From the NCBI GenBank assembly GCA_910587165.1, contig CAJUKP010000016.1, forward strand, positions 1-54,654: a DNA stretch of 54,654 bases, written 5' to 3'. The notes under the pieces were generated by a model, which made no database searches, was not told the DNA's origin, and was given only the letters and a program-made list of their open reading frames with translations. A program made the translations under genes and the position numbers. This DNA comes from an uncultured Duncaniella sp. (GTDB lineage: Bacteria > Bacteroidota > Bacteroidia > Bacteroidales > Muribaculaceae). Below, in pieces: positions 1-8,251 of the stretch (positions are counted from its first letter, which is position 1; each line of letters starts with the position of its first letter).

Positions 1-120
1 TTATATATGCTTGATAAACACCATAATAGCAGCGTTCATGGGCGGCATGATGTAAGCCATCCATGATTTAGCCAAACAGCCCTCTACTTTTATAGAGGTA
101 AAAAGCTTAAAATCAATAGA

Positions 121-170
121 CAGACAATAAAAATCACCTCCGTTTCCGGAGGTGATTTTTATTGTCTGTT
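121..170. terminator. Perfect 22-bp hairpin, probable bidirectional terminator
   Basis: Arms 121-142 and 147-168 are perfectly complementary around a 4-base loop (TTTC). Each arm contains an A/T run next to a GC-rich tip (CACCTCCG), so either strand would give a stem followed by a U-rich stretch. It most likely ends a transcript from beyond the left edge of the window. Confidence 0.6.
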
Positions 171-458
171 TATGTACAGGTATTACGGTTATGACGCCAT
201 TACCATCACAAAACATTTCAAAATATTCAGCTCCGGAGATCTTCGCAGATATCCGGAGCCTACTTTTCTATATAACCTTGACCTGTTTATCCATTCTTAT
301 TCTTAACATTTCTCATCAATTGTATCATCTATTTTCCAAATTCCGGTGTGCGATAAACAAGCCTGTAAGAGATAAAGGTCACGGTGCAAAGTTACCGATA
401 TAAGCGTGTCGGACACTCACCATTTTTACTGTTTCTGTTACCACATTTACCGAAAACA

Positions 459-514
459 AAAAGCTGTGTCATAATCATATCCCCATGCCGGGGAAAACGA
501 TCATGACACAGCCT
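459..514 (-). terminator. Rho-independent terminator of the parvulin gene
   Basis: GCTGTGTCAT (463-472) pairs with ATGACACAGC (503-512). Read on the minus strand the stem is followed by TTTTTG. It lies 20 bases beyond the stop codon of the parvulin gene. Confidence 0.75.
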
Positions 515-534
515 TATGTGTTACGGGAGTTTAC

Positions 535-2466
535 TTACTTCTCCTGAGAGAGTTTCTTGAGCTCCTTCTTGTTGAGTTTCACTTTATACTTTGAGCGGAG
601 GCCGTTCACCCATTCCGTCTCGAGCTGCTGCTGATAGTCGGTGGTCACAGCGCCCCGGACATCGGCAGCCTCTTCAGGTGCATCAATCATACGGCTACGG
701 AAGGGGAACCATGATGTCCACTTGCCCACGGCATCAGCCTTGGCGCCGTTGAAAGCGATCTCGTCGATGATATTGTTCTCACCCTTGGCGGCAAGCACAC
801 GCTCAAGCTTCACCTCGCGGTTGAAGCGGTCACGCAGCACCGAGACGAGCGAATCGTTCTCAAGCTCACTGTTGGCAGCAAGGAAGTCGCGGGCGGCAGC
901 CGACACCGAATCACTGGTCGCAAGCACAACGTATCCCTTGAAACGGGGGGAATCCCAGGTATATTTGCCTCGGTTAGCCTTGAAATAATCCTCAAGTGCG
1001 GTAGCGTCCGATGTCGATCGGCCCCACACATTACGGTTGCTGATCTCGAAAAGCAGGATGCCGTCGCGATACTCATTGGTGATGTTGCGGTAGTTGGCAT
1101 TCTCAGCCACAAGACGCTTCATGGCATACTTTCTGGTGGCATCGTCGAGCACACGTGATGCAGCCTCGGCAAAAGTGCCGTAGGGATCCGAAGTAGCCTC
1201 GCGGACATTCTCAGGGATGTCGCGGCACACATCGGCCGCCGTGATCTTCGAATCAGGGAGCGTGGCTATGACAAGTCCGGAATCCTTTACCTTGTCAAGC
1301 GCACCTTTGCCCGTCAGCTCACCCTTCAGGCTTTCGAGGGCCTTGGTGTCCAACGAGATCCCATACTGCTCGCGATACATGGCGAGGCGGGATTTCTCAG
1401 GCATCGAGGCACGCTCGTCACGTGCCATGACCATCTTGATCTGCGGACGCATCTTGTCAAGCGAAGGCACTCCGCCATGCTTTGTGGTCTGTACGATATG
1501 ATAGCCGAAAGGCGAGAGGAACGGCTTGGAAATCTCCCCTTCCTTCAGGGAGAAAGCCACCTCCTCAAACTGAGGCACCATTCTGCCGGGGCCGAACTCG
1601 CCGAGTTCGCCGCCACGTATGGCCGAGCCTTTGTCGTCGCTCTCGCGGTGGGCCAGATCGCCGAAGTCAGCTCCGGCCGCAAGAAGTCCGTATATGGAAT
1701 CAATCTGAGCCTTCTTCACAGCCACATCCTCAGTGCCGAGACCTTGGGTGAGCTTGAGGATATGACGCGCGGTCACCGTGCCGGGATTGGGCTTCTCTCC
1801 GTTGACCTTGATGATATGGAATCCGTAAGGTGCATCGTCGATCACCCGGCTTATCTCACCGACAGGGGTATCGTAGGCTGCCTTCTCGAAGGGATAAGGA
1901 TAGGTATTGGGCACGATATAACCCATATTGCCCTTATTCTTCATGGCAGAGCGGTCAGAAGAGAATCTCATGGCCATCTCGCCGAAATCGGCTCCGTTGA
2001 CGATGGCCGTGCGGATGCTGTCAAGGCGCTGGCGGTTGGCCTCCTTCTCGGCCTGGTTGGATCCGACCGGGAGCATGATATGGCTCACATTACGCGAAGT
2101 GGCCATACGTCCGTAGGCCTCTCTAACCAACTGCTCCTCTACGAGCGAGTCGCGCATGAAAGGACGGGAAAGGTCGGCGCAATATCCATTGTATTCCTTG
2201 AGGAAAGTTTCTGTCGTGTCGATTCCGGCAGCCTCGGCATCGGCCACCTTGAGCTTGTAGACCACAAACATATCGACATATTCGTCGATAGCCTGGGGCT
2301 GCATCTGCTGGAGATTGTTCTTCTCGTAAAGATATTTAAACTCGCTGCGATGGATGTCCTTGCCGTTGATGTTCATCACCACAGGGTCAGACTTGTCGGG
2401 GCGGGCGGCGGCTGCGGTAAGTATAGTCGCTGCCGCCAGGGCCACCGGGAGAAAATGTTTTTTCAT
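535..2466 (-). CDS. Periplasmic peptidyl-prolyl isomerase, SurA/PpiC type
   Basis: A 643-residue exported protein. Residues 1-21 form a Sec signal peptide without a lipobox cysteine. Two parvulin (PpiC) domains follow at about 124-222 and 231-331; both carry the family pattern SHIM/RHIL, then G-x-L/M-G, then FEE/FEK-AA/VA, then P(Y/F)G(F/Y)HI. A long helical C-terminal region (about 335-643) is typical of Bacteroidales SurA-like chaperones. By family it should assist folding of outer-membrane proteins in the periplasm by cis-trans prolyl isomerisation. The gene stands alone: it has its own terminator downstream and a 60-base gap to the codon-start region, on the same strand as the DUF2156 and fabD genes. 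I see no clear -7 box. The exact client set cannot be inferred. Confidence 0.9.
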   Translation of the reverse strand: MKKHFLPVALAAATILTAAAARPDKSDPVVMNINGKDIHRSEFKYLYEKNNLQQMQPQAIDEYVDMFVVYKLKVADAEAAGIDTTETFLKEYNGYCADLSRPFMRDSLVEEQLVREAYGRMATSRNVSHIMLPVGSNQAEKEANRQRLDSIRTAIVNGADFGEMAMRFSSDRSAMKNKGNMGYIVPNTYPYPFEKAAYDTPVGEISRVIDDAPYGFHIIKVNGEKPNPGTVTARHILKLTQGLGTEDVAVKKAQIDSIYGLLAAGADFGDLAHRESDDKGSAIRGGELGEFGPGRMVPQFEEVAFSLKEGEISKPFLSPFGYHIVQTTKHGGVPSLDKMRPQIKMVMARDERASMPEKSRLAMYREQYGISLDTKALESLKGELTGKGALDKVKDSGLVIATLPDSKITAADVCRDIPENVREATSDPYGTFAEAASRVLDDATRKYAMKRLVAENANYRNITNEYRDGILLFEISNRNVWGRSTSDATALEDYFKANRGKYTWDSPRFKGYVVLATSDSVSAAARDFLAANSELENDSLVSVLRDRFNREVKLERVLAAKGENNIIDEIAFNGAKADAVGKWTSWFPFRSRMIDAPEEAADVRGAVTTDYQQQLETEWVNGLRSKYKVKLNKKELKKLSQEK

Positions 2467-2547
2467 CTATATGGCTGATTCGTTTTTATCTAAACTATAA
2501 AACGGACCAGCCTGCTGATTATTGTTTTAGAGGCCAAAAATCTTCTC

Positions 2548-3516
2548 TCACTCCATCTCCACATTATACTTGGCAAGAAGCATGGCGGGATGATAGGAGT
2601 CCTTGGCCTTCCTGAGTCCGGGATCGCCGGCAGCCTCCTCGCGGTTGATGTAACAGATGTTGGGGTGAAGCGAGATCATCTGCGCGGCAAACATCTTGTT
2701 GATAGCCTCACCGGCGCCTGCCACAGTGTGGTCCATCTTCTCGATATGTACATAAAGTGTATCTCCGATCACCTCTCCTATGGCGAAAGCCACCATTCCG
2801 TGTCCGGGAGTGGTGAGCACCGCCCCTTCGAACGGATAAGACGCGAAGTGGTCGAGCACCCGCTTCACCTGCTCACGCTCGATGTCGGCCAGGGCCGGTT
2901 TGTCGGCCGGGAGAGGCATCCGGCGGAGAAAACTCCTCACTTCGGGTATCATAGCCTGTGTGAGCGGCTTCAGTTCATAGCCCGGATTTCCTGCCACGAA
3001 CTGATTGACATGATTACGTTTCTTCGACAGCTTCTTACCGGTAAGCGATGCGAGCGCGTCAGCCTCATAGAGATAATCGCTCCAGTCATCGAGAGGTGAC
3101 ACACGGCGCACTCCGAGGAGCCTGAGCGGCTCCACAGCCACCTCAGGGATGGCGGAGAACAACAGTGGCCCCATCCCGTTTATGCGGCAGTAATCGCGTA
3201 GCAGTTCCACGGACTCGTCAAGCCCCATCTTGCCGACAGGAAGAGAAAACGCGGTGCGAGTCACATCATCCTCGGTCACACCCTTGATGAAGAGAGTGCC
3301 GTCATGGATAGCGTAAGTGTAGTTGAAATAGTCGGCCCACATCAGCAGTCCGCCGATGGTGAAATCGCAGGTACGCGAAGGCGCGGCATTGAGAAACGGT
3401 CTGATCACCGGAATATCGGCCACTGTGAGAGGGGCGAATGTGAGCGGTGATGTCTCGCGGCGGCGGACTGCCGTCGCCACATTGTAAGTATTATATGTAC
3501 GTCTGTAAGGAAACAT
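2548..3516 (-). CDS. DUF2156 family protein (acyl/aminoacyl-transferase-like)
   Basis: A 322-residue protein with the DUF2156 fold, related to the C-terminal GNAT-like domain of phosphatidylglycerol lysyltransferase. Visible landmarks are TFAPLTVADIPVI near the N-terminus, a basic KKLSKKRNHVNQF stretch mid-protein and AINKMFAAQMI then the C-terminal YNREEAAGDPGLRKAKDSY. The substrate is unknown. The start is doubtful: the ATG at 3516 sits only about 8 bases after the T-run of the fabD terminator. The family usually begins near the TFAPLT segment, so a GTG at 3480-3478 is a reasonable alternative. I have kept the ATG but consider both open. No transmembrane segments are visible, so it should be cytoplasmic. 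Confidence 0.8.
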   Translation of the reverse strand: MFPYRRTYNTYNVATAVRRRETSPLTFAPLTVADIPVIRPFLNAAPSRTCDFTIGGLLMWADYFNYTYAIHDGTLFIKGVTEDDVTRTAFSLPVGKMGLDESVELLRDYCRINGMGPLLFSAIPEVAVEPLRLLGVRRVSPLDDWSDYLYEADALASLTGKKLSKKRNHVNQFVAGNPGYELKPLTQAMIPEVRSFLRRMPLPADKPALADIEREQVKRVLDHFASYPFEGAVLTTPGHGMVAFAIGEVIGDTLYVHIEKMDHTVAGAGEAINKMFAAQMISLHPNICYINREEAAGDPGLRKAKDSYHPAMLLAKYNVEME

Positions 3517-3523
3517 GAGAAAA

Positions 3524-3577
3524 GGGCGTTGTTGTAATCAGAGTGATGTTCTGTTTTCACTCTTTACAACAACGCCC
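3524..3577 (-). terminator. Terminator between fabD and the DUF2156 gene
   Basis: GGGCGTTGTTGTAA (3524-3537) pairs with its exact complement at 3564-3577, and an inner GAGTGA/TCACTC extends the stem. The minus-strand transcript then reads TTTT. It ends fabD transcription immediately before the annotated start of the next gene. Confidence 0.75.
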
Positions 3578-3621
3578 CTGTGCTGTCGGTTCACACGGAC
3601 CGGTTTCAGTCCGCCATCTGA

Positions 3622-4500
3622 TTACTGACGGCCATCGGTGGCAACGCCACGGGCTATCTTGCCCACAAGACCCTGGAGCACCTTGCCCGGGCCGAGCTCG
3701 ATGAAGCTGTCAGCGCCGTCGGCCACCATATTCTGGACGCTCTGTGTCCAGCGCACGGGAGCTGTGAGCTGAGCCACGAGATTGGCCTTGATCTCAGCGG
3801 GATCGGTGTGGGGTTTTGCATCGACATTCTGATATACGGGCACCGAGGGAGCATGGAATTCGGTCTTCTCGATAGCCTCGGCCAGTTCGGCGCGGGCAGG
3901 CTCCATGCAGGGTGAGTGGAAACCGCCACCCACTTTCAGACGGAGTGCGCGTTTGGCGCCGGCTGCCTTTGCCTTCTCGCAAGCGGCATCGACGGCCTCG
4001 ACCTCACCCGAGATCACAAGCTGACCGGGGCAGTTGTAGTTGGCACATACCACCACGCCGGGCACTGACTCGCATATCTCCTCTACCTGAGCGTCGGTGA
4101 GAGCGAGCACTGCGGCCATTGTGGAAGGATTGATCTCACAGGCTTTCTGCATGGCCTGCGCACGGGCTGACACGAGACGGAGACCGTCCTCGAAGCTGAG
4201 CGCTCCGGCGGCTACGAGAGCCGAGAATTCGCCGAGAGAGTGGCCTGCAACCATGGAAGGATCAAACTCATCGCCCATGGTCTTGGCGAGTATGACAGAG
4301 TGGAGGAAGATGGCCGGCTGGGTCACTTTGGTCTGGCGGAGATCCTCGTCGGTTCCGGCAAACATGAGGTCGGTGATGCGGAAGCCGAGAATGTCGTTGG
4401 CTTTCTCAAACATCTCCTTGGCCACGGGATTAGTGTCGTAGAGATCCTTGCCCATTCCTACGAACTGGGCTCCCTGACCGGGAAATACAAATGCTTTCAT
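3622..4500 (-). CDS. fabD: Malonyl-CoA:ACP transacylase
   Basis: A 292-residue cytoplasmic enzyme that moves the malonyl group from CoA to acyl carrier protein, feeding type II fatty-acid synthesis. The N-terminal GQGAQ (8-12) and the nucleophile elbow GHSLGEF (86-92, catalytic Ser88) are present. So are Arg113, which positions the substrate carboxylate, and the His of GGGFHSPCM (His195) that completes the Ser-His pair. Length matches the family. It is monocistronic, with a -7 box upstream and a strong hairpin terminator downstream, and is divergent from the tat operon. No other fab genes are adjacent, unlike in many Proteobacteria. Confidence 0.97.
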   Translation of the reverse strand: MKAFVFPGQGAQFVGMGKDLYDTNPVAKEMFEKANDILGFRITDLMFAGTDEDLRQTKVTQPAIFLHSVILAKTMGDEFDPSMVAGHSLGEFSALVAAGALSFEDGLRLVSARAQAMQKACEINPSTMAAVLALTDAQVEEICESVPGVVVCANYNCPGQLVISGEVEAVDAACEKAKAAGAKRALRLKVGGGFHSPCMEPARAELAEAIEKTEFHAPSVPVYQNVDAKPHTDPAEIKANLVAQLTAPVRWTQSVQNMVADGADSFIELGPGKVLQGLVGKIARGVATDGRQ

Positions 4501-4535
4501 ATTGTATAATGATGGTTTAGATATGTTTCAAGAGT

Positions 4536-4544
4536 GCAAAGTTA
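4536..4544 (-). promoter_or_regulatory. -7 box of fabD promoter
   Basis: TAACTTTGC on the minus strand matches the Bacteroidetes -7 consensus TAnnTTTG and lies about 36 bases before the fabD start. No convincing -33 TTTG at 19-21 bases is visible. Confidence 0.65.
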
Positions 4545-4599
4545 ACTATTTTTTGGCAATTTTTAATGATATGAGAGCGTTAATGAAGTGAAAAGTCAG

Positions 4600-4607
4600 T
4601 AACTTTG
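4600..4607 (+). promoter_or_regulatory. -7 box of the tat operon promoter
   Basis: TAACTTTG, an exact TAnnTTTG match, about 40 bases before the tatA ATG. It overlaps the TTG at 4605 that could extend tatA, which argues that translation starts at 4647. It forms a divergent promoter pair with fabD. Confidence 0.7.
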
Positions 4608-4646
4608 CATCAAATATCACCACCATATCTTATCACGCATCCAGCC

Positions 4647-4838
4647 ATGACACCCTGCATATTCAATCTCGGCACCGGCGAGATCATCATCATTCTCGTT
4701 GTGTTCCTGCTGCTTTTCGGAGCCAAACGCATCCCCGAACTGGCCCGTAGCCTCGGCAAAGGGATCCGTTCGTTCAAATCAGGCATGAACGAAGTGACCG
4801 ACGAGATGTCACGCCCGGCCGACAAGACAGACGACTGA
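4647..4838 (+). CDS. tatA: Twin-arginine translocase subunit TatA
   Basis: A 63-residue membrane protein. One N-terminal transmembrane helix (about 10-25, IIIILVVFLLLFG) is followed by the hinge FGAKRIPELARSLGKGI and an amphipathic helix with the conserved F-K-S-G, then an acidic tail. It oligomerises to form the Tat pore that exports folded, often cofactor-bearing proteins. I placed the start at the ATG at 4647 because an upstream TTG lies inside the promoter. tatC follows after 31 bases. No tatB is present, so this is the minimal TatAC system usual in Bacteroidetes. Confidence 0.93.
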   Translation: MTPCIFNLGTGEIIIILVVFLLLFGAKRIPELARSLGKGIRSFKSGMNEVTDEMSRPADKTDD

Positions 4839-4869
4839 CCCTCAGCACCCTGCTCCACCTCCGTTTGAT

Positions 4870-5658
4870 ATGGCATTGAAGGAAATGGGATTCTGGGATC
4901 ACGTGGACGCCCTGCGCACAGTGTTGCTGCGCGGGGCCGGAGTTGTCGTGCTCTTCATGGCGCTCTTCTTCGCCGTGATGCCGGAATTGTTCGACAGGGT
5001 CATCCTCGCGCCATGCCGTCCGGACTTCTGCCTCTACACTTTCCTTGACCGGGTCGGCGGTGTGATCGACCCCGTGCGCTCCGAGGTGGAGCTCATCAAC
5101 ATCGAGCTTGCATCACAATTCTTCATCCACCTCTCCGCCTCCTTCTGGCTCGCCATGGTGGCATCGTTTCCCATACTCATATATCTCCTATGGAGTTTCG
5201 TGGCTCCGGGCCTCTACGACAGTGAGAAACGTGGAGCTGTCCCGGCATTCACCGCGGGGATAGTGATGTTTTTCGCCGGGGTGGCCTGCGGATATTTCCT
5301 CGTGTTTCCGCTGACACTCAGATTTCTCGCCGACTACCGGCTGAGCGACATGATACCCAACCGTATCTCGCTCACCTCATATATGGACAATTTCATGATG
5401 CTCATCCTCATCATGGGCATCATCTTCGAGCTTCCCGTGGTGGCATGGCTCCTCGGCAAAGCCCGTCTGCTCCACCGCGGCATCTTCGAGCGTTACCGCC
5501 GCCACGCCATCGTGGCTCTCCTCGTGCTCGCGGCAGTGGTCACACCGACGGGCGATCCGTTCACTCTGACTGTGGTATTCCTACCGATATATTTACTTTG
5601 GGAAGTCTCCGCCCTGGTGGTCCCTTCCCCTCGAAAAATTCAACCCGTAGAGACATGA
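4870..5658 (+). CDS. tatC: Twin-arginine translocase subunit TatC
   Basis: A 262-residue integral membrane receptor for twin-arginine signal peptides. The N-terminal FWDHVDALR corresponds to the family's F-x-x-H-L-x-E-L-R. About six hydrophobic helices follow, with the characteristic PGLYDSEK and FVFP-like FLVFPLTL segments and a late V(V)TPTGDPFT, matching the family TPPD region with a Gly for Pro. The stop codon overlaps the mtnN start by ATGA, implying translational coupling. Confidence 0.95.
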   Translation: MALKEMGFWDHVDALRTVLLRGAGVVVLFMALFFAVMPELFDRVILAPCRPDFCLYTFLDRVGGVIDPVRSEVELINIELASQFFIHLSASFWLAMVASFPILIYLLWSFVAPGLYDSEKRGAVPAFTAGIVMFFAGVACGYFLVFPLTLRFLADYRLSDMIPNRISLTSYMDNFMMLILIMGIIFELPVVAWLLGKARLLHRGIFERYRRHAIVALLVLAAVVTPTGDPFTLTVVFLPIYLLWEVSALVVPSPRKIQPVET

Positions 5659-6326
5659 CAATAGGTATAATCGTGGCCATGAGCAAGGAGCTCGGCCTCA
5701 TTCTCCCAATGCTGGGCAATCTCACCACCGAACAGCGCGGCGGTACCACTTTCCACATCGGCACACTCGGCTCCTGCCGCGTGGTGGCCATGGAGTGTGG
5801 TATAGGAAAGGTCAACGCCGCCATAGGCGCCACCACTCTGATAGACAGCTATTCGCCTGATCTTGTAATCAACACCGGCGTGGCCGCCGGCGCATCATCC
5901 GATGTCGCCGTGATGGATGTTGTCGTGGCCACAGGTCTCGTCCACCACGATTTCTGGTGCATCGGCGAGGAATGGGGCCATGTGCCCGGATCGCCACTTG
6001 TATTTCCTGTCACAGACTACCCTGAGACAGTGGCCGGAGATCATGTGAAACGCGGGCTGATAGCCACCGGCGAACTCTTCATCACCCGTAAGGAGGAGGT
6101 TGACCTCATCTGCAGCCGCTTCCCCGGCGTCAAGGCCATCGACATGGAATCGGCCGCCATCGCCCAGGCCTGCTCGCTGCGCGGAGTGCCATTTTTCTGC
6201 ATGAGAGTCATCAGCGACTCCCCCTGGAGCAGCCATGACAACTCGCGTCAATATGAAGACTTCTGGGAGGACGCACCCCGCCATTCATTCTCACTTGTCA
6301 GCAACCTGCTTGAACGGTTATCATGA
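5655..6326 (+). CDS. mtnN: 5'-methylthioadenosine/S-adenosylhomocysteine nucleosidase
   Basis: A 223-residue cytoplasmic enzyme that removes adenine from S-adenosylhomocysteine and methylthioadenosine; with SAH the product S-ribosylhomocysteine is the substrate of LuxS, encoded next door. Expected catalytic residues are in place: Glu12, Glu165 in IDMESAAIA and Asp188 in RVISDSPW. The start at 5655 gives the family length and overlaps the tatC stop by ATGA; longer upstream frames only extend into tatC. Its stop overlaps luxS in the same way, so the two steps of the activated methyl cycle are made from one coupled message. Confidence 0.95.
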   Translation: MTIGIIVAMSKELGLILPMLGNLTTEQRGGTTFHIGTLGSCRVVAMECGIGKVNAAIGATTLIDSYSPDLVINTGVAAGASSDVAVMDVVVATGLVHHDFWCIGEEWGHVPGSPLVFPVTDYPETVAGDHVKRGLIATGELFITRKEEVDLICSRFPGVKAIDMESAAIAQACSLRGVPFFCMRVISDSPWSSHDNSRQYEDFWEDAPRHSFSLVSNLLERLS

Positions 6327-6805
6327 AAAAAATAGCAAGTTTCACCATCGACCACAACCGTCTGCAGCGCGGCATATACGTGTCCCGCCGCGACGTCACC
6401 CCTGCCGGGGACACAATCACCACTTTCGACATCCGCATGACCCTCCCCAACCGTGAGCCGGCCCTGTCGCCCGAAGCCCTGCACGCCATGGAGCATCTTG
6501 TGGCCACTTTCCTTCGCAACCATCCCGTATGGTCGGACAGGATTGTCTACTGGGGCCCTATGGGCTGCTGCACCGGCAATTATCTGCTCGTGCAGGGGGA
6601 GGCCACACCGGCAGCCATACTCCCTCTCGTCAGGGAAGCCATGGAATTCACCGCTTCGTTCGAGGGTGAGATCCCCGGAGCCACACCCCGCGACTGTGGC
6701 AACTATTCGTTCATGGATCTCCCCGCCGCCCGCAAGGCTGCCCGCAGATATATAGATGAGGTGCTGTCATGCGCCACTGCTGAAAATCTCACCTATCCGG
6801 AATGA
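6323..6805 (+). CDS. luxS: S-ribosylhomocysteine lyase (AI-2 synthase)
   Basis: A 160-residue metalloenzyme that cleaves S-ribosylhomocysteine to homocysteine and DPD, the autoinducer-2 precursor. The metal ligands His54 and His58 (HAMEH) and Cys125 are present, as is the catalytic Cys82 in GPMGCCTG. The family normally reads GPMGCRTG, so Cys83 in place of Arg is a small oddity. The start overlaps mtnN by 4 bases. Neighbours give the complete SAH to homocysteine route. Whether the organism uses AI-2 as a signal cannot be told from this window. Confidence 0.96.
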   Translation: MKKIASFTIDHNRLQRGIYVSRRDVTPAGDTITTFDIRMTLPNREPALSPEALHAMEHLVATFLRNHPVWSDRIVYWGPMGCCTGNYLLVQGEATPAAILPLVREAMEFTASFEGEIPGATPRDCGNYSFMDLPAARKAARRYIDEVLSCATAENLTYPE

Positions 6806-7467
6806 AGGATCTGAAAGGGATAAAAGGGAAATACTACATAGCCTCGCTCATCGAAGAGGGCGAACACGTCCATCAGGACTTCAAATTCTCGGTGTCCGAC
6901 AGCCGCAAGATCGCACGGAGTCTCTCAGCCTTCGCCAATAACGACGGAGGCCGCCTGCTCATAGGAGTGAAAGACAACGGCGTCGTAGCCGGAGTGCGCA
7001 ACGAGGAGGACATCTATGTGGTGGAACAGGCTGCCGAGATGCACTGCATACCGGCACAGGAGATACGCGTCACGGCATTCCGCGTCGAAGGCGGTCTCAC
7101 TGTGATGCGTGTCGAGATAGACCGCTCCCCGACCCGTCCGGTGATGGTGAAGGAAGCCGACGGTTCCATGAAGGCCTATTTCCGCGTCATGGACGAGAAC
7201 ATCTGCGTCACACCGCTGATGGTCAGGGCATGGCGTGAGGCAGCCGGGTCAGACGGGGTGCTCGTCGAGGTCACCTCCACCGGTCGCCGCCTGCTCGACA
7301 TGGCCTCGAGACCTGGAGGTGTGTCGCTGGAGGAATTCATGGTAGACAGTCACATATCCCGTGTCTCGGCCGAAGACCTTGTGGTGTCGCTCCACTCCAT
7401 GGGACTGATAGATTTCAGCTACGACGGATCGCATTTCCGGCTCACAACCCCACCGGCCATAATCTGA
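6802..7467 (+). CDS. AlbA_2 (Schlafen-type) domain protein
   Basis: A 221-residue cytoplasmic protein overlapping luxS by 4 bases. The N-terminal half is an AlbA_2/divergent AAA-associated domain: HQDFKFSVSDSRKIARSLSAFANNDGGRLLIGVKDNGVVAGV matches the family pattern E/Q-F-K then SAFANT-GG-LLIGV-D. The C-terminal part (about 150-221) is compatible with a winged helix. Such proteins are often transcription regulators or nucleic-acid binding, but no target can be named. Its place in the tat-luxS operon is unexplained. Confidence 0.8.
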   Translation: MKDLKGIKGKYYIASLIEEGEHVHQDFKFSVSDSRKIARSLSAFANNDGGRLLIGVKDNGVVAGVRNEEDIYVVEQAAEMHCIPAQEIRVTAFRVEGGLTVMRVEIDRSPTRPVMVKEADGSMKAYFRVMDENICVTPLMVRAWREAAGSDGVLVEVTSTGRRLLDMASRPGGVSLEEFMVDSHISRVSAEDLVVSLHSMGLIDFSYDGSHFRLTTPPAII

Positions 7468-8192
7468 TGAAAGGTGTCAAGGCTACATATCTGCTGCTCG
7501 CTATGCTCCCGCTCCTCCTTGTGTCATGCTCGGGGAAGGGGAAAACCACCGCACCCTATCCCGACCCGGACCGGTATGCAGTCCGCGGCATAGACATCAG
7601 CGCCCACAACGGAGAGATAGATTTCCCCATCGTGCGTGAGGGTGGCTATGAATTTGTTCTGATAAAGGCCACGGAGGGCGCCACTTTCAAGGACCGGCGG
7701 TTCATCGAGAACCTGCGCCGTGCCCGGGAGGCGGGGATGAAAGTAGGGGCCTACCACTTTTTCAGATTTGACACACCGGGATATATGCAGGGGCTGAATT
7801 TCCTGAACTCGGTGAAGTCACGCCAGCTCGATCTCCCGCTCGTGATCGACGTGGAAGAGTGGACCAATCCCAACAGTCAGGCCACCACCCTCGTGCTCGA
7901 ACGCCTCGGCGAGATGATAGACCATCTCGAGAGCCACGGCTACAGGGTGATGCTCTATACAAACAAAAACGGATTCGCCCGTTTCATCCGCGACCGGCTC
8001 GAAGGCTATCCTCTCTGGCTCTGCTCGCTGGCCATCGAGCCGGAGCATGAACGATGGGTGATGTGGCAGGCCACGCACAATGGCCGGATAGACGGCCTGA
8101 GCGGTCCGGTAGACATCAACGCCTTCCGTGGCACACGCCAGGAATGGGAGATTTTCTCCTCCGGCTGTTTTCATCAACCGCCCACACAATAA
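7467..8192 (+). CDS. GH25 lysozyme-family lipoprotein
   Basis: A 241-residue predicted lipoprotein: residues 1-21 form a lipoprotein signal ending in VSC, so it should be anchored in a membrane after export. The rest is a GH25 muramidase: GIDISAHNGEIDF (catalytic Asp region), FVLIKATEGATFKD, GAYHFFRF and LPLVIDVEEW (Asp-x-Glu). The enzyme would cut the MurNAc-GlcNAc bond of peptidoglycan. It starts on the last base of the AlbA_2 stop codon (TGATG), the last gene of this coupled operon. It could act in cell-wall remodelling or against neighbours. Confidence 0.9.
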   Translation: MKGVKATYLLLAMLPLLLVSCSGKGKTTAPYPDPDRYAVRGIDISAHNGEIDFPIVREGGYEFVLIKATEGATFKDRRFIENLRRAREAGMKVGAYHFFRFDTPGYMQGLNFLNSVKSRQLDLPLVIDVEEWTNPNSQATTLVLERLGEMIDHLESHGYRVMLYTNKNGFARFIRDRLEGYPLWLCSLAIEPEHERWVMWQATHNGRIDGLSGPVDINAFRGTRQEWEIFSSGCFHQPPTQ

Positions 8193-8197
8193 AACGC

Positions 8198-8205
8198 TAT
8201 CTTTG
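8198..8205 (+). promoter_or_regulatory. -7 box of porU promoter
   Basis: TATCTTTG, consensus TAnnTTTG, 6 bases after the GH25 stop and about 46 bases before the porU start. No clear -33 element. Confidence 0.6.
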
Positions 8206-8251
8206 TGCGTTATAGAGTATCAGGGCCCATCACATACGCCCCAGCACACCT

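Larger units (their letters stand above)
1..534. other. Intergenic region without a convincing gene
   Basis: I find no supportable gene in the first 534 bases. Short open frames exist on both strands, but they run through a terminator-type hairpin at 121-168 and have no recognisable family. A TAACTTTGC motif on the minus strand at 396-388 looks like a Bacteroidetes -7 box firing leftwards. A short inverted repeat lies at 81-98 (CCTCTA/TAGAGG) and another at 230-259 (GCTCCGGA/TCCGGAGC). The tail of a neighbouring gene could lie before position 55, but nothing identifies it. Confidence 0.5.

Noticed and set aside
1..216. 71-codon minus-strand frame at the window edge
   Set aside because: It runs through the perfect 22-bp terminator hairpin and has no family resemblance.
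1477..2478. 333-codon open frame antisense to the parvulin gene
   Set aside because: It mirrors the real gene; the translation has no family features, while the minus-strand frame has signal peptide and two PpiC domains.
4605..4646. TTG start extending tatA by 14 codons
   Set aside because: The codon overlaps the -7 box, so it would lie upstream of the transcript start.
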